A stretch of 35,820 nucleotides of DNA from Cyclobacteriaceae bacterium (GTDB lineage: Bacteria; Bacteroidota; Bacteroidia; Cytophagales; Cyclobacteriaceae): the NCBI GenBank assembly GCA_012033595.1, contig JAAUQL010000065.1:1-35820 (forward strand), written 5' to 3'. The notes beneath the pieces were generated by a model. That model was given only the letters and a program-made list of their open reading frames with translations, searched no databases and was not told where the DNA came from. Positions 18,640-26,214 of this stretch are shown here, piece after piece. The position numbers and the translations under genes are program-made. Numbering within the stretch: the first letter of the stretch is position 1; every line of letters begins with the position of its first letter.

Positions 18640-19675
18640 AAGTGCAGCGCTAATGATGCTGGCCATGTTGCTCTCAGCAACAACCCTTTGGGCCGAAGAA
18701 TTGGGCAAGCAGGTCAACAGGAGTTTCAACATCAGGCCTGATACCAAAATTTCCGTGACCAACAAATTTGGGAATGTGATCATTACAAAGTGGAACAGAA
18801 ACACGTTGGAGCTCAAGGTGGATGTGAAGGTAAATACCAAAAGTGAAAGCAGGTCGCGTAGATTACTTGATGCCATATCCATTGATATTGCAGATAAAAT
18901 AGCCTCTGGTTCTTTGTCTATAGAAACTTTGGTCGAAGGCAATAGTAACAATTCGGAATTTAGCATCGATTACGAAATCAGCATGCCCGATACCAATCCG
19001 CTGAGGCTGAGCAACAGCTTTGGCAATGTGTATATGGGCAGCTACACCGGCCCCTTGGATGCTGATGTACGCTTTGGCCAGTTTCAGGCCGAAGACCTGA
19101 ATGAAGCCAACTTGCATATCGAATTTTCCAATTCCATGTGCGAGGTGGAAACCCTGAAAAAGGGCCAATTGGAATTGAAATATTCTAAAATGACCATGGA
19201 CAACATAGGTGAGGTAGTCATTGACTGCCAGTTTTCGAGTCTAAAAGTAGCCAGAGCTGACAAGGTGAGGCTAGATGGCAAATACGGAGATATCGAATTT
19301 AACACCGTGACATCGCTGGAAGGAGAGGTGCTATTCGCCGGATTCAAAATTGGTGAATTGGTTGAACGGCTGATCCTGGAGACGCGGCATGGCAACGGTA
19401 TTACGATAGACAAGGTGTCGAGAACCATTAAGATGATAGACATAGAGGGGGAGTTTAGCACAGTTGATTTGGGTGTAGAAAGTGGAACAAACACCAGACT
19501 GGATTTTGATCTGGAATTTGGCAATTTAAAATCTTATGGCGAGGGCATCAACTTCGACAAGGTGATCAAGGACATCAACAAAAGCGCATACGAAGGGTAT
19601 CTTGGTAGCAAAAGTGCCTCAAGTTTGATAAAAGTGAAAACGAAACACGGCAATATCAGGCTGGAGGTGGAGTGA
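18620..19675 (+). CDS. DUF4097-type secreted putative adhesin
   Basis: 351 residues from ATG 18620. A signal peptide (FYKSAALMMLAMLLSATTLWA) is followed by a repetitive right-handed beta-helix-like pattern of short strands such as TNKFGNVIITKWNRN, LSNSFGNVYMGSY, LEFGNLKSYGEG and VKTKHGNIRLEVE. The recurring 'FGN(V/L)' and 'hGnI' turns fit the DUF4097 family, whose function is not established. An in-frame TTG at 18602 is less likely because ATG 18620 leads directly into the signal peptide and has purine-rich sequence upstream. It is the last gene of the sigma/anti-sigma operon and is likely an envelope protein under control of that sigma factor (inference). Confidence 0.8.
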   Translation: MKNQFYKSAALMMLAMLLSATTLWAEELGKQVNRSFNIRPDTKISVTNKFGNVIITKWNRNTLELKVDVKVNTKSESRSRRLLDAISIDIADKIASGSLSIETLVEGNSNNSEFSIDYEISMPDTNPLRLSNSFGNVYMGSYTGPLDADVRFGQFQAEDLNEANLHIEFSNSMCEVETLKKGQLELKYSKMTMDNIGEVVIDCQFSSLKVARADKVRLDGKYGDIEFNTVTSLEGEVLFAGFKIGELVERLILETRHGNGITIDKVSRTIKMIDIEGEFSTVDLGVESGTNTRLDFDLEFGNLKSYGEGINFDKVIKDINKSAYEGYLGSKSASSLIKVKTKHGNIRLEVE

Positions 19676-19692
19676 GGTTTATGGCTGAAGGG

Positions 19693-19864
19693 TTTCACGC
19701 TGATGACGCGGAGTAATTTTCACGCAAAGCGCGGGAGTAAATTTCACGCAGAGGGCGCGGAGTAATTTTCACGCAATGGACGCGGAGTAATTTTCACGTA
19801 GAGGGTGCGGAGAAATTGAACGCAAAGGACGCGGAGTAGTTTTCATGCAAAGGACGCGGAGCAA
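19693..19864. repeat. Seven-copy imperfect 24-25 bp tandem repeat
   Basis: Copies start near 19693, 19717, 19741, 19766, 19791, 19816 and 19840. The consensus is close to TTTTCACGCAAAGGAC followed by GCGGAGTAA. Copies differ by one to several substitutions and alternate between 24 and 25 bases, so no reading frame runs through the array. It fills the gap between the convergent DUF4097 and ftsE genes. There are no unique spacers, so it is not a CRISPR array. Confidence 0.9.
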
Positions 19865-19880
19865 TACAGGAGAAAGCGAT

Positions 19881-20590
19881 CTACAGTCTGGTGCCCAATT
19901 CGAAGGCTTCGAGGTTTGAATCCTTAATTTTGCCGTTTTCGCATTTTAATATTCTCGCGGGGTGATTGCCAATAAGCGTATGATCGTGTGTGGCCATCAG
20001 TATGGCGGTTCCGCTTTTATTTATTTCCAAAAAGAGCTTGAAAATTCCGTCTGAAACCTCTGGATCCAGATTGCCTGTAGGTTCGTCGGCTATCAGCAAG
20101 ACGGGTTCGTTGAGCAGGGCGCGGGCAATCACCACACGTTGCTGTTCACCGCCTGAGAGTTGATGGGGCATTTTGCCATCTACAGAGCCTAGTCCCACCT
20201 GAATGAGTACCTCTGCGATACGTTTTTTCATTTTGGCGCGGTCTTTCCACCCGGTTGCCTTCATCACAAAAACAAGTTTTCGGAGACTGTACGATCATCG
20301 AAAAGCTGGAAGTCCTGAAAGATAATCCCTAATTTTCTGCGCAAAAGTGGTATTTCCCGCGTTTTGATGGTAGGGAGATGATATCCGGCGATGGCGATTT
20401 CGCCCAATCGAAGGGGCAGGTCGGCATATAAGGTTTTCAAAAGCGAGGATTTGCCGCTGCCCGTCCGCCCAACAATAAAGGCCAATTCTCCTTTTTCCAG
20501 TTCAAAATTGATATCGCTGAGCACGGTTTGGCTATCCTGAAAAATGCTCGCTTGCGATACGCGTACTACCGGGTCTGTGGAGAATGACAT
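19881..20590 (-). CDS. ftsE: FtsE-like ABC transporter ATPase, one frameshift
   Basis: Two frames joined at the five-A run 20268-20272 encode about 236 residues. One extra base turns SENLFL-stop into SENLFFVMKATGWKD. All ATPase motifs are intact: Walker A GRTGSGKSS, Q loop IFQDFQLF, signature LSGGEQQRV, Walker B LLIADEPTGNLD and switch histidine ATHDH. Length and the VMKATGWKD segment match FtsE of Bacteroidota, which works with the membrane protein FtsX to control septal cell-wall hydrolysis. FtsX is not adjacent here, so other LolD/MacB-like ATPases cannot be fully excluded. Perfect conservation on both sides of the break argues for a sequencing error. A small gene ends one base before the start codon. 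Confidence 0.85.
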
Positions 20591-20591
20591 A

Positions 20592-20801
20592 TTATATATC
20601 TAATTTTTGCAATTTGCCGTAAGGCATCGATTCTACCAAAACTTCAAGTTCTTTTTCCTTGCCATCCAGTCCGAATTTTTCAAGGCTTCTAAAAGCCCTG
20701 CCTTCGCGATAGCTAAAATAGCCCACAAGCATAAAATTTTCATCGCGTAGCTGAATGTAATTGGGTATTTTCTTTTTTCCTTTTACTTTGATAATATACA
20801 T
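20592..20801 (-). CDS. Small protein coupled to ftsE, unknown function
   Basis: 69 residues beginning MYIIKVKGKKKIPNYIQLRD and ending in MPYGKLQKLDI. It is basic, has no signal peptide or membrane segment, and shows a beta-strand-like pattern. I do not recognise a named family. The stop codon lies one base before the ftsE start, strongly implying translational coupling. A weak promoter candidate (TACTTTAG, one mismatch to consensus) lies at 20831-20838 on the same strand. The tight spacing suggests a conserved accessory role with the ATPase, but that is inference. Confidence 0.7.
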   Translation of the reverse strand: MYIIKVKGKKKIPNYIQLRDENFMLVGYFSYREGRAFRSLEKFGLDGKEKELEVLVESMPYGKLQKLDI

Positions 20802-20864
20802 AGACAGGTGTCAAATATGAACTTGAACAGCTAAAGTAATTAAATGTTTGAAAAGAAAGGAAGG

Positions 20865-20872
20865 AAAAAAAA
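20865..20872 (-). terminator. T tract ending the SRP RNA
   Basis: Eight T on the minus strand directly follow the closing helix of the SRP RNA. The RNA's own terminal stem plus this tract form the terminator. Confidence 0.6.
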
Positions 20873-20874
20873 GT

Positions 20875-20966
20875 GGCAAAACCGTTATCGCACCGCTCAA
20901 CCATCTACCCTTGCTTCCTTCCGGACCTGGGGGAGTTCGACAGGAGCTGGTCGTATCGATTTGCCG
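20875..20966 (-). ncRNA. ffs: Signal recognition particle RNA (4.5S type)
   Basis: The minus strand carries the hallmark SRP RNA apical segment CAGGTCCGGAAGGAAGCAAG, followed by GGGTAGA, matching the Ffh-binding loop of domain IV. The ends pair as GGCAAA near 20960-20966 with TTTGCC at 20875-20880, giving a small hairpin RNA of about 92 nt without an Alu domain. It binds Ffh and targets nascent membrane and secreted proteins to FtsY. A promoter element (TACCTTTG) lies just upstream and a T tract just downstream. Exact ends are estimated to within a few bases. Confidence 0.92.
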
Positions 20967-20969
20967 GTG

Positions 20970-20977
20970 CAAAGGTA
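20970..20977 (-). promoter_or_regulatory. Promoter -7 element of ffs (TACCTTTG)
   Basis: Exact match to TAnnTTTG on the minus strand, ending four bases before the estimated RNA 5' end. A TTG lies about 20 bases further upstream, a position that suits the -33 element. The spacing to a known RNA start makes this the best-supported promoter in the window. Confidence 0.7.
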
Positions 20978-21036
20978 ATGGAAAAATGGGGTAAGATCAA
21001 TAACAATTGCGCAAGTATATTTTTATTGGCGCAAAT

Positions 21037-21180
21037 TTAATCGAGCATGGTCTTTTCTTCGCTCAAATCATCGATATCCAGTTCGTAGTCGTCATTTTCA
21101 TGATCATCCGACTCGTAATCTGAATAAAAGTCTATTTCTGCAATTTCATCCGCATCGTTTCTCATTCTTAATTCTTCCAT
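21037..21180 (-). CDS. Small highly acidic protein, unknown function
   Basis: 47 residues from ATG 21180 (MEELRMRNDADEIAEIDFYS and on to LSEEKTMLD). Nearly half of the residues are Asp or Glu, with a cluster DYESDDHENDDYELDIDD. There is no signal peptide or known domain. An in-frame ATG at 21252 would place the promoter element at 21230-21237 inside the coding region, so I chose 21180. The acidic cluster could bind cations or mimic nucleic acid, but nothing proves this. Its existence as a gene rests on the promoter, the codon pattern and its isolation between RNA and ribosomal protein genes. Confidence 0.5.
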   Translation of the reverse strand: MEELRMRNDADEIAEIDFYSDYESDDHENDDYELDIDDLSEEKTMLD

Positions 21181-21229
21181 GTTTGCTTGATTGTATATGT
21201 ATTGAAAAATATTTCTGGCGGGATTGCGA

Positions 21230-21237
21230 CAAAGGTA
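21230..21237 (-). promoter_or_regulatory. Candidate -7 element (TACCTTTG)
   Basis: Exact TAnnTTTG match on the minus strand, identical to the ffs element, 49 bases upstream of ATG 21180. No clear -33 element is seen. Confidence 0.5.
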
Positions 21238-21426
21238 GTCAATATGACGCACTCCACCGTTGTGGAATCTTTACTAAATTGTTTTTTTTCGGATGGCACC
21301 CGCTCAAATCCTGCAACTTAAGTTTGTCCGCTTCACTATTGTGGCTTTTTAGTATTAAATTCGATGTGGGTTGTTATCCGACAATCAAGTTCAATTTTAA
21401 ATTTCTACAATCAATCATTATTCATT

Positions 21427-21556
21427 ATGGGAAAAGGAGATAAAAAAACCAAAAAAGGAAAAATCGCTCAGGGAAGTTTTGGCGTGAACAGGCCGAGAAA
21501 GAAAGTGGTGGACAAGCCGCAAGAGACTGAGAAAAAGAAAAAAAGAAAAAAAGTAA
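21427..21556 (+). CDS. 30S ribosomal protein bTHX, Lys-rich tail, end uncertain
   Basis: The product starts MGKGDKKTKKGKIAQGSFGV then NRPRKK, which matches ribosomal protein THX, a very short basic protein of the 30S subunit head. Here it carries an extra lysine-rich tail (VVDKPQETEKKKKRKK). As written, the frame runs on to 21627 and crosses a strong terminator hairpin, which is implausible. A TAA at 21554-21556 lies just one frame away after three A-rich runs (21533-21552). I therefore infer an A-run length error and place the end at 21556. The tail length is approximate. Confidence 0.8.
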
Positions 21557-21597
21557 GCCTGACAGGCTGCATTTGGCAGTCGTCAATATTGGATATA

Positions 21598-21623
21598 AGC
21601 CGGACATTGTTCCGGCTTTTTTT
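21598..21623 (+). terminator. Rho-independent terminator after bTHX
   Basis: A perfect 7-bp stem (AGCCGGA with TCCGGCT) and 6-nt loop are followed by seven T. It closes the bTHX transcript. Confidence 0.92.
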
Positions 21624-21921
21624 ATAATGATTGCGCATTCAACACTGTAAAATCTTGATAATTTGCTTATTGCAATTCAAAAAGATTTAAATAATTGAAA
21701 AAGGCGCAAATTATGTAAGCGATTTTTATGAATATTGAAATATGGCTTGGTTTTTAACCTAAAAACTAAGCAAAAATGCAAATTATCATAATTGAAGTAT
21801 AAAAAAGTATATGAAATGGTATGTAAAACTGAAAATGTTGTAGTTTTGAGCCGCAAATACAAGCTATTTGTCTTGTTTTTGTAAAATCTAAACATAATTA
21901 ACCATTAATTCATTTTTGAAT
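21624..21921. other. AT-rich intergenic region upstream of amt
   Basis: About 298 bases, far more AT-rich than the surroundings. It contains a small inverted repeat near 21749-21768 (GGTTTTTA with TAAAAACT) and no credible gene on either strand. It is likely the control region of the ammonium transporter operon. Confidence 0.5.
21841..21848 (+). promoter_or_regulatory. Candidate -7 element for amt (TAGTTTTG)
   Basis: Exact TAnnTTTG match 74 bases upstream of ATG 21922. No strong -33 element is visible, so this is moderate support only. Confidence 0.4.
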
Positions 21922-23256
21922 ATGAAAAAACAGAATTGGCGCAAAATTTTGCTTTTCGGATTTTTCGCACTCTTTGCTACAAGTCAGGCTTTAGCTGCCG
22001 AAGAGCATGCCATAGACTCTGGAGCCACCGCATGGATGCTTACTTCCACTACCCTGGTATTGCTCATGATCCCCGGTCTGGCCATGTTTTATGGTGGTCT
22101 GGTAAGAACAAAAAACGTATTGGGCACCATGATGCACAGCTTTGCGGCTATGGGTGTGATGACGGTATTGTGGATCAGCGTGGGCTATAGCATGTGTTTT
22201 GGATCCAATGTACTGGGTGGCTGGATTGGCTGGAACCCGGATTATGTGTTTTTGTCGGGAATAGACACCAATATATTGGCTGGTGGAGTTCCTGAGTATG
22301 TCTTTTCCATGTTTCAGGGCAAATTTGCCATCATAACTCCGGCACTTATCGCAGGAGCTTTTGCTGAGCGGGTCAATTTTAAAGGATATATGATTTTTAT
22401 TATACTATGGGGCTTGTTGGTGTACAATCCACTTTGCCACTGGGTATGGGCCGAAGATGGCTTTTTGTTTAACCTGGGCGCCAATGGAGCTATCGATTTT
22501 GCCGGTGGCACAGTGGTTCATATTTCGGCCGGTGTCAGCGGTCTGGTAGCCGCGATTTACCTGGGTGCCAGGCGTGGATATCCGAAGACGGCCATAGAGC
22601 CCAATAACCTGGTAATGACCATGATCGGTGGAGGCTTGCTATGGGTCGGCTGGTTTGGATTCAATGCCGGCAGCAGCATTTCTTCGGGGCTTAGCACCGC
22701 ACAGGCACTTACAGCCACTCAGGCGGCTGCTGCAGCAGGGGCGCTCAGTTGGATGATCATTGAAGGTTTGCACCAGGGCAAAGCCACTGCTTTGGGTTTT
22801 GTGTCAGGGGTTTTGGCGGGGCTTGTTGCCGTAACGCCAGCAGCCGGAGTGGTACAACCCGGGGGAGCCATGTTTTTGGGCATACTGGCTTCAGGCGTGT
22901 GCTACACATTTATTCTTTTGAAAAACAAATTGAAATATGACGATAGTCTCGACGCCTTTGGTGTACATGGAATCGGAGGAATAGTCGGAGCAATTTTTCT
23001 TACCTTCTTTATTCGCAAGAGCTGGATGGAAGAGGCTGCGGCGATGGTAGATGGCGGCTGGACGCTCATGCAGCAACTTGGTGTGCAGGTTAGCGCCGTA
23101 TTGATTGCCATAGTGTATGCCGGTGTATTGACGTATATCTTGTTGATAGTGGTAAGCAAAACAGTTGGATTGAGGTCTTCGGAGTCAAGCGAAATGGCCG
23201 GGCTTGACAATTCATATCACGGGGAGCGAGGCTACGGGATGTTAAATGCTAACTAA
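21922..23256 (+). CDS. amt: Ammonium transporter (Amt)
   Basis: 444 residues. A signal peptide (ILLFGFFALFATSQALA) precedes eleven membrane helices. Family hallmarks are IPGLAMFYGGLVRTKNVLG near the N-terminus, the first pore histidine in YNPLCHWVW and the second in FGVHGIGGIVG, with GGTVVHISAGVSGLVAA and GWFGFNAGS between them. The protein conducts ammonium across the inner membrane as a trimer. The gene is followed after 8 bases by a PII gene, the usual pairing in which PII plugs the channel when nitrogen is plentiful. ATG 21922 was chosen over a TTG two codons upstream. Confidence 0.96.
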   Translation: MKKQNWRKILLFGFFALFATSQALAAEEHAIDSGATAWMLTSTTLVLLMIPGLAMFYGGLVRTKNVLGTMMHSFAAMGVMTVLWISVGYSMCFGSNVLGGWIGWNPDYVFLSGIDTNILAGGVPEYVFSMFQGKFAIITPALIAGAFAERVNFKGYMIFIILWGLLVYNPLCHWVWAEDGFLFNLGANGAIDFAGGTVVHISAGVSGLVAAIYLGARRGYPKTAIEPNNLVMTMIGGGLLWVGWFGFNAGSSISSGLSTAQALTATQAAAAAGALSWMIIEGLHQGKATALGFVSGVLAGLVAVTPAAGVVQPGGAMFLGILASGVCYTFILLKNKLKYDDSLDAFGVHGIGGIVGAIFLTFFIRKSWMEEAAAMVDGGWTLMQQLGVQVSAVLIAIVYAGVLTYILLIVVSKTVGLRSSESSEMAGLDNSYHGERGYGMLNAN

Positions 23257-23264
23257 TTAAGAGA

Positions 23265-23621
23265 ATGAAACTAATCACTGCAATAATCAGAGACACACAA
23301 CTTGATGCCGTCAGGGAGGCATTGATCGAAGCTGATATCACCCGCATCACCGTAAGCCGGGTGTCGGGACACGGCCAGCAGCAGGGCACAGAAATATATC
23401 GCGGCCAGCGTGTGGTGCCCAACCTCATTCCAAAAACCAAATTGGAGATCGCCGTAAATGATTCGTTCGTTGATATCACCGTCAATACCATCATCAAAGC
23501 GGCTCGCTCGTCCAGCGATGTAATGGGCGACGGTACTGTGGGCGATGGTAAGATATTTATCACCCCGCTGGAAGAGTGCATCAGGATTCGCACCAACGAG
23601 CGTGGAAGTTCGGCTATATAG
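23265..23621 (+). CDS. glnK: PII nitrogen regulatory protein (GlnK/GlnB)
   Basis: 118 residues. The T loop reads QQQGTEIYRGQRV and then PNLIPKTKLEI. The B loop reads VMGDGTVGDGKIFI, with the glycine-rich ATP/2-oxoglutarate site, and the C loop is near CIRIRTNERG. The residue equivalent to the uridylylation site Tyr51 of E. coli GlnB is valine here, so GlnD-type uridylylation at that position cannot occur. Sensing by ATP/ADP and 2-oxoglutarate is still possible. It sits directly downstream of amt and most likely controls that transporter. It could be named glnB or glnK, and the amt linkage favours glnK. Confidence 0.94.
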   Translation: MKLITAIIRDTQLDAVREALIEADITRITVSRVSGHGQQQGTEIYRGQRVVPNLIPKTKLEIAVNDSFVDITVNTIIKAARSSSDVMGDGTVGDGKIFITPLEECIRIRTNERGSSAI

Positions 23622-23677
23622 CTTCAGCTCAACAACGTAAAATTTTGAGATTGATTAAACTATGTACATGAAATCAA

Positions 23678-23710
23678 AAAAAGGTCGCCGAAGTGTTCAG
23701 CGACCTTTTT
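23678..23710. terminator. Bidirectional terminator between glnK and rhodanese gene
   Basis: An 11-bp perfect stem (23678-23688 with 23700-23710) has five A on one side and five T on the other, so each strand ends in a T tract. It lies between two convergent genes. Confidence 0.92.
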
Positions 23711-23713
23711 CTT

Positions 23714-24031
23714 TTAATACTTTTTTATAGTGTCATCTATCTCGCCGGCCCAGGCCAAAATACCCCCCTTCAGGTTGTAAAGATTGGTAAAACCATGATT
23801 GGCCTCCAGAAAGTTGACCACTTGTCCGCTGCGTGCACCACTGCGGCAATAGACCACCACCTGCTTGTCTTTGCTTATCTTGTTGATATGGTTGGCCACC
23901 GAAGCCATGACTATGTGATCTCCCCCAATGTGGGTAAAATTCCGTTCTTTATCTTCGCGTACATCGATCAGTTGAAAGTCTTCGCCATTGTCCATCTTAG
24001 TTTTGAGTTCCTGCACAGTTATTTCTTTCAT
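23714..24031 (-). CDS. Rhodanese-like domain protein
   Basis: 105 residues forming one rhodanese domain. It opens with EITVQELKTKMDNGEDFQ, has LIDVREDKERNFTHIGG, and the active loop YCRSGARSGQ with catalytic Cys62. It ends with the typical NLKGGILAWAGEID. The CRSGxRS loop fits the single-domain sulfurtransferases of the GlpE/PspE type, which move sulfane sulfur to acceptors. There is no signal peptide, so it is cytoplasmic. It faces OsmC and O-succinylhomoserine sulfhydrylase genes, a neighbourhood with a sulfur and redox theme. Confidence 0.92.
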   Translation of the reverse strand: MKEITVQELKTKMDNGEDFQLIDVREDKERNFTHIGGDHIVMASVANHINKISKDKQVVVYCRSGARSGQVVNFLEANHGFTNLYNLKGGILAWAGEIDDTIKKY

Positions 24032-24111
24032 TTCGGTTTTCTTTTAAGTATAAATTATAAATTTGATGCCCAAATAAAATTTGCCATCATCAAAGATACC
24101 AATTTACGCAT

Positions 24112-24528
24112 ATGAAAATAAAACTGAAAAGATTGGACGATGCCTATCATCTGGAAGCGAGCAATGAAGAAGGCTGCACGATAGAGACAGACGGATCGCC
24201 GGCGATAGGCGGGGGCAACAAGGGTATGCGGCCTATGCAATTGCTGCTGGCTGCGGCGGGCAGTTGCAGCAGTATAGATATCATCTCTATTCTCAAAAAG
24301 CAAAAACAAGAGCTAAAGGACTTGCAGGTAGAGGTGAATGGGGAGCGCGAAGCCAACGTTGTGCCCTCGCTTTTTACCGATGTTCACCTGCATTATATTC
24401 TAAGCGGTGCACTTGATGATACCAAAGTAAAACGTGCCATCGAATTGTCTGTCGATAAGTACTGCTCTGTGGTGAAAATTTTGGAAAAAACCGCCAAAGT
24501 GACCTACAGCTACGAAATAATCAATTAG
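24112..24528 (+). CDS. OsmC/Ohr-family peroxiredoxin-like protein
   Basis: 138 residues with the OsmC fold. Key segments are PMQLLLAAAGSCSSIDII, containing the first conserved cysteine, and VDKYCSVVKIL, containing the second. The family reduces organic hydroperoxides through this cysteine pair, although YhfA-like members may have other substrates. An extra cysteine near the N-terminus (EEGCTIE) is not part of the core motif. It is followed after 22 bases by the metZ gene, suggesting one transcript. Confidence 0.9.
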   Translation: MKIKLKRLDDAYHLEASNEEGCTIETDGSPAIGGGNKGMRPMQLLLAAAGSCSSIDIISILKKQKQELKDLQVEVNGEREANVVPSLFTDVHLHYILSGALDDTKVKRAIELSVDKYCSVVKILEKTAKVTYSYEIIN

Positions 24529-24550
24529 CCTTAAATACAGGAAATAAAGC

Positions 24551-25732
24551 ATGAGTGCCTGGAAAAATTTTGAAACTAATGCCATCAGAACCCAGGCAGA
24601 GCGCTCGCACCAGCGTGAGCACTCTGCACCAATATATGCCACATCGAGCTTTGTGTTCGACGATGCAGAGCAAGCCCGGGCGCTATTTGCAGGCGAACAG
24701 GAAGGAAATATTTACACCAGGTTTTCCAATCCCAACAACGATGAGTTTATAGACAAAATGTGCCTGTTGGAAGGCACCGAAGACGGCATGGCCATGGCAT
24801 CGGGCATGGCTGCAATGTTTGTGAGCATGGCGGCATTTCTCAACCAGGGCGACCATTTGCTCATTTGTCGTTCTATCTTTGGTTCCACGCATCAGATCAC
24901 GACACAATTGCTGCCTCGCTGGGGGATTTCACATACTTATGTGGATATACAACAGCCGGAAGCATGGGAGAAAGAAATTCGCAAAAATACCAGGATGATT
25001 TTTTTGGAAACACCTTCCAACCCGGGCCTGGATATCATCGATCTGGAATTGGTGGGAGATATTGCCAAAAAACACGGGCTGCTGTTCAATGTGGACAATT
25101 GCTTTGCAACTCCTTATCTGCAAAATCCGGCCAAATACGGAGCTGATCTCATTACACATTCGGCAACCAAATTTATCGACGGACAAGGCCGGGTGATCGG
25201 AGGGGCAATTCTTGGCACCAAAGCATCTATAGAGAAGGTAAGGTTTTTTGCCCGGCACACCGGGCCGGCCATGTCGCCATTTAATAGCTGGATATTGTCC
25301 AAAAGCCTCGAAACGCTTGCTGTGCGTATGGACAAGCACTGCGAAAATGCCCTGAACCTTGCCATGCATCTGGAAAAGCACCAAGACGTGTTGCTGGTGA
25401 AATACCCTTTTTTACCTTCTCATCCAAACGTTGAAATAGCCAAAAAACAAATGAAGTTGGGAGGAGGCATGGTTTCATTCGAATTGAAAGGGGGAATCGA
25501 TCAGGGGAGGAAATTCCTGGATAGCCTTAAAATGATCTCTTTTTCTGCCAACCTGGGCGATACACGTAGTATTGCAGCGCATCCGGCATCTACCACGCAT
25601 TCTAAATTAAGCTCCGAAGAACGTGCTTCTGTGGGGATTACTGATGGATTGATCCGGGTTTCGGTTGGATTGGAACATGTATCGGACATCATAGCCGACA
25701 TAGAGCAGGCCATGGAGGCCTCAAAAAAATAA
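24551..25732 (+). CDS. metZ: O-succinylhomoserine sulfhydrylase (Cys/Met PLP enzyme)
   Basis: 393 residues of the Cys/Met metabolism PLP-dependent family. The PLP lysine is Lys207 in THSATKFIDGQGR. Other family features are YTRFSNPN, MASGMAAM and TPSNPGLDIIDL, with the C-terminal FSANLGDTRS and HPASTTH. The FIDGQGRVIGGA segment and overall length favour O-succinylhomoserine sulfhydrylase (MetZ) over cystathionine gamma-synthase or gamma-lyase. It makes homocysteine from O-succinylhomoserine and sulfide, so it supports methionine synthesis. The final functional choice within this family is by resemblance only. The stop lies one base from the stop of a convergent gene. Confidence 0.88.
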   Translation: MSAWKNFETNAIRTQAERSHQREHSAPIYATSSFVFDDAEQARALFAGEQEGNIYTRFSNPNNDEFIDKMCLLEGTEDGMAMASGMAAMFVSMAAFLNQGDHLLICRSIFGSTHQITTQLLPRWGISHTYVDIQQPEAWEKEIRKNTRMIFLETPSNPGLDIIDLELVGDIAKKHGLLFNVDNCFATPYLQNPAKYGADLITHSATKFIDGQGRVIGGAILGTKASIEKVRFFARHTGPAMSPFNSWILSKSLETLAVRMDKHCENALNLAMHLEKHQDVLLVKYPFLPSHPNVEIAKKQMKLGGGMVSFELKGGIDQGRKFLDSLKMISFSANLGDTRSIAAHPASTTHSKLSSEERASVGITDGLIRVSVGLEHVSDIIADIEQAMEASKK

Positions 25733-25733
25733 T

Positions 25734-26039
25734 CTATACGGCACCTTTTTTAGCATATATGCCCGGGTAACCGATGCCTTTGTAGAATTTATCCATCATC
25801 TTATGGTTGTGTCTGTTGGGCTCCCTTATGTAGGTGATGGTGCTGGATATGGCATACAATTCTTCAACTCCAAAAATCTCGTTGATATATTCGTTGAGGC
25901 TTTTATGATAGTGCTCCATAAAAAACTCGTTGATGGTGGCCAGTGTCGATTTGTCCTGTATCTCATGGAGCAGGTTCAGTAGTGAATACGCACCCAGCTT
26001 TTCGGCTATGCACCCATAAATTTTTTCCGCTAGTTCCAT
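25734..26039 (-). CDS. Hypothetical protein, about 101 residues
   Basis: A soluble, helix-rich protein starting MELAEKIYGCIAEKLGAYSL and ending GYPGIYAKKGAV. It has no signal peptide, membrane helix or motif I recognise. Aromatic and histidine residues cluster in HYHKSLNEYINEIF and PNRHNHKMMDKFY. It is convergent with metZ and alone in its transcription unit as far as visible. The reading frame is clean and starts with ATG, which supports it as a real gene. Confidence 0.6.
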   Translation of the reverse strand: MELAEKIYGCIAEKLGAYSLLNLLHEIQDKSTLATINEFFMEHYHKSLNEYINEIFGVEELYAISSTITYIREPNRHNHKMMDKFYKGIGYPGIYAKKGAV

Positions 26040-26214
26040 TCTGGTTTTAAGAACCTGAAAATAAAGGAATCAATTAGAATAATAAAAGTAAAAAATGCTT
26101 TAATGCAAAGCAAGCAATTTGTTTGGACTCCCACACCATCTCATTGCCAGCTGAAAAAATCGCCACGAAGGTGCCCGGCCATTCATGTTTATTCGATGAA
26201 AAACAAAATAGATG

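Noticed and set aside
19693-19864. Possible CRISPR array
   Set aside because: Units are contiguous 24-25 bp repeats without unique spacers, and no cas genes are present.
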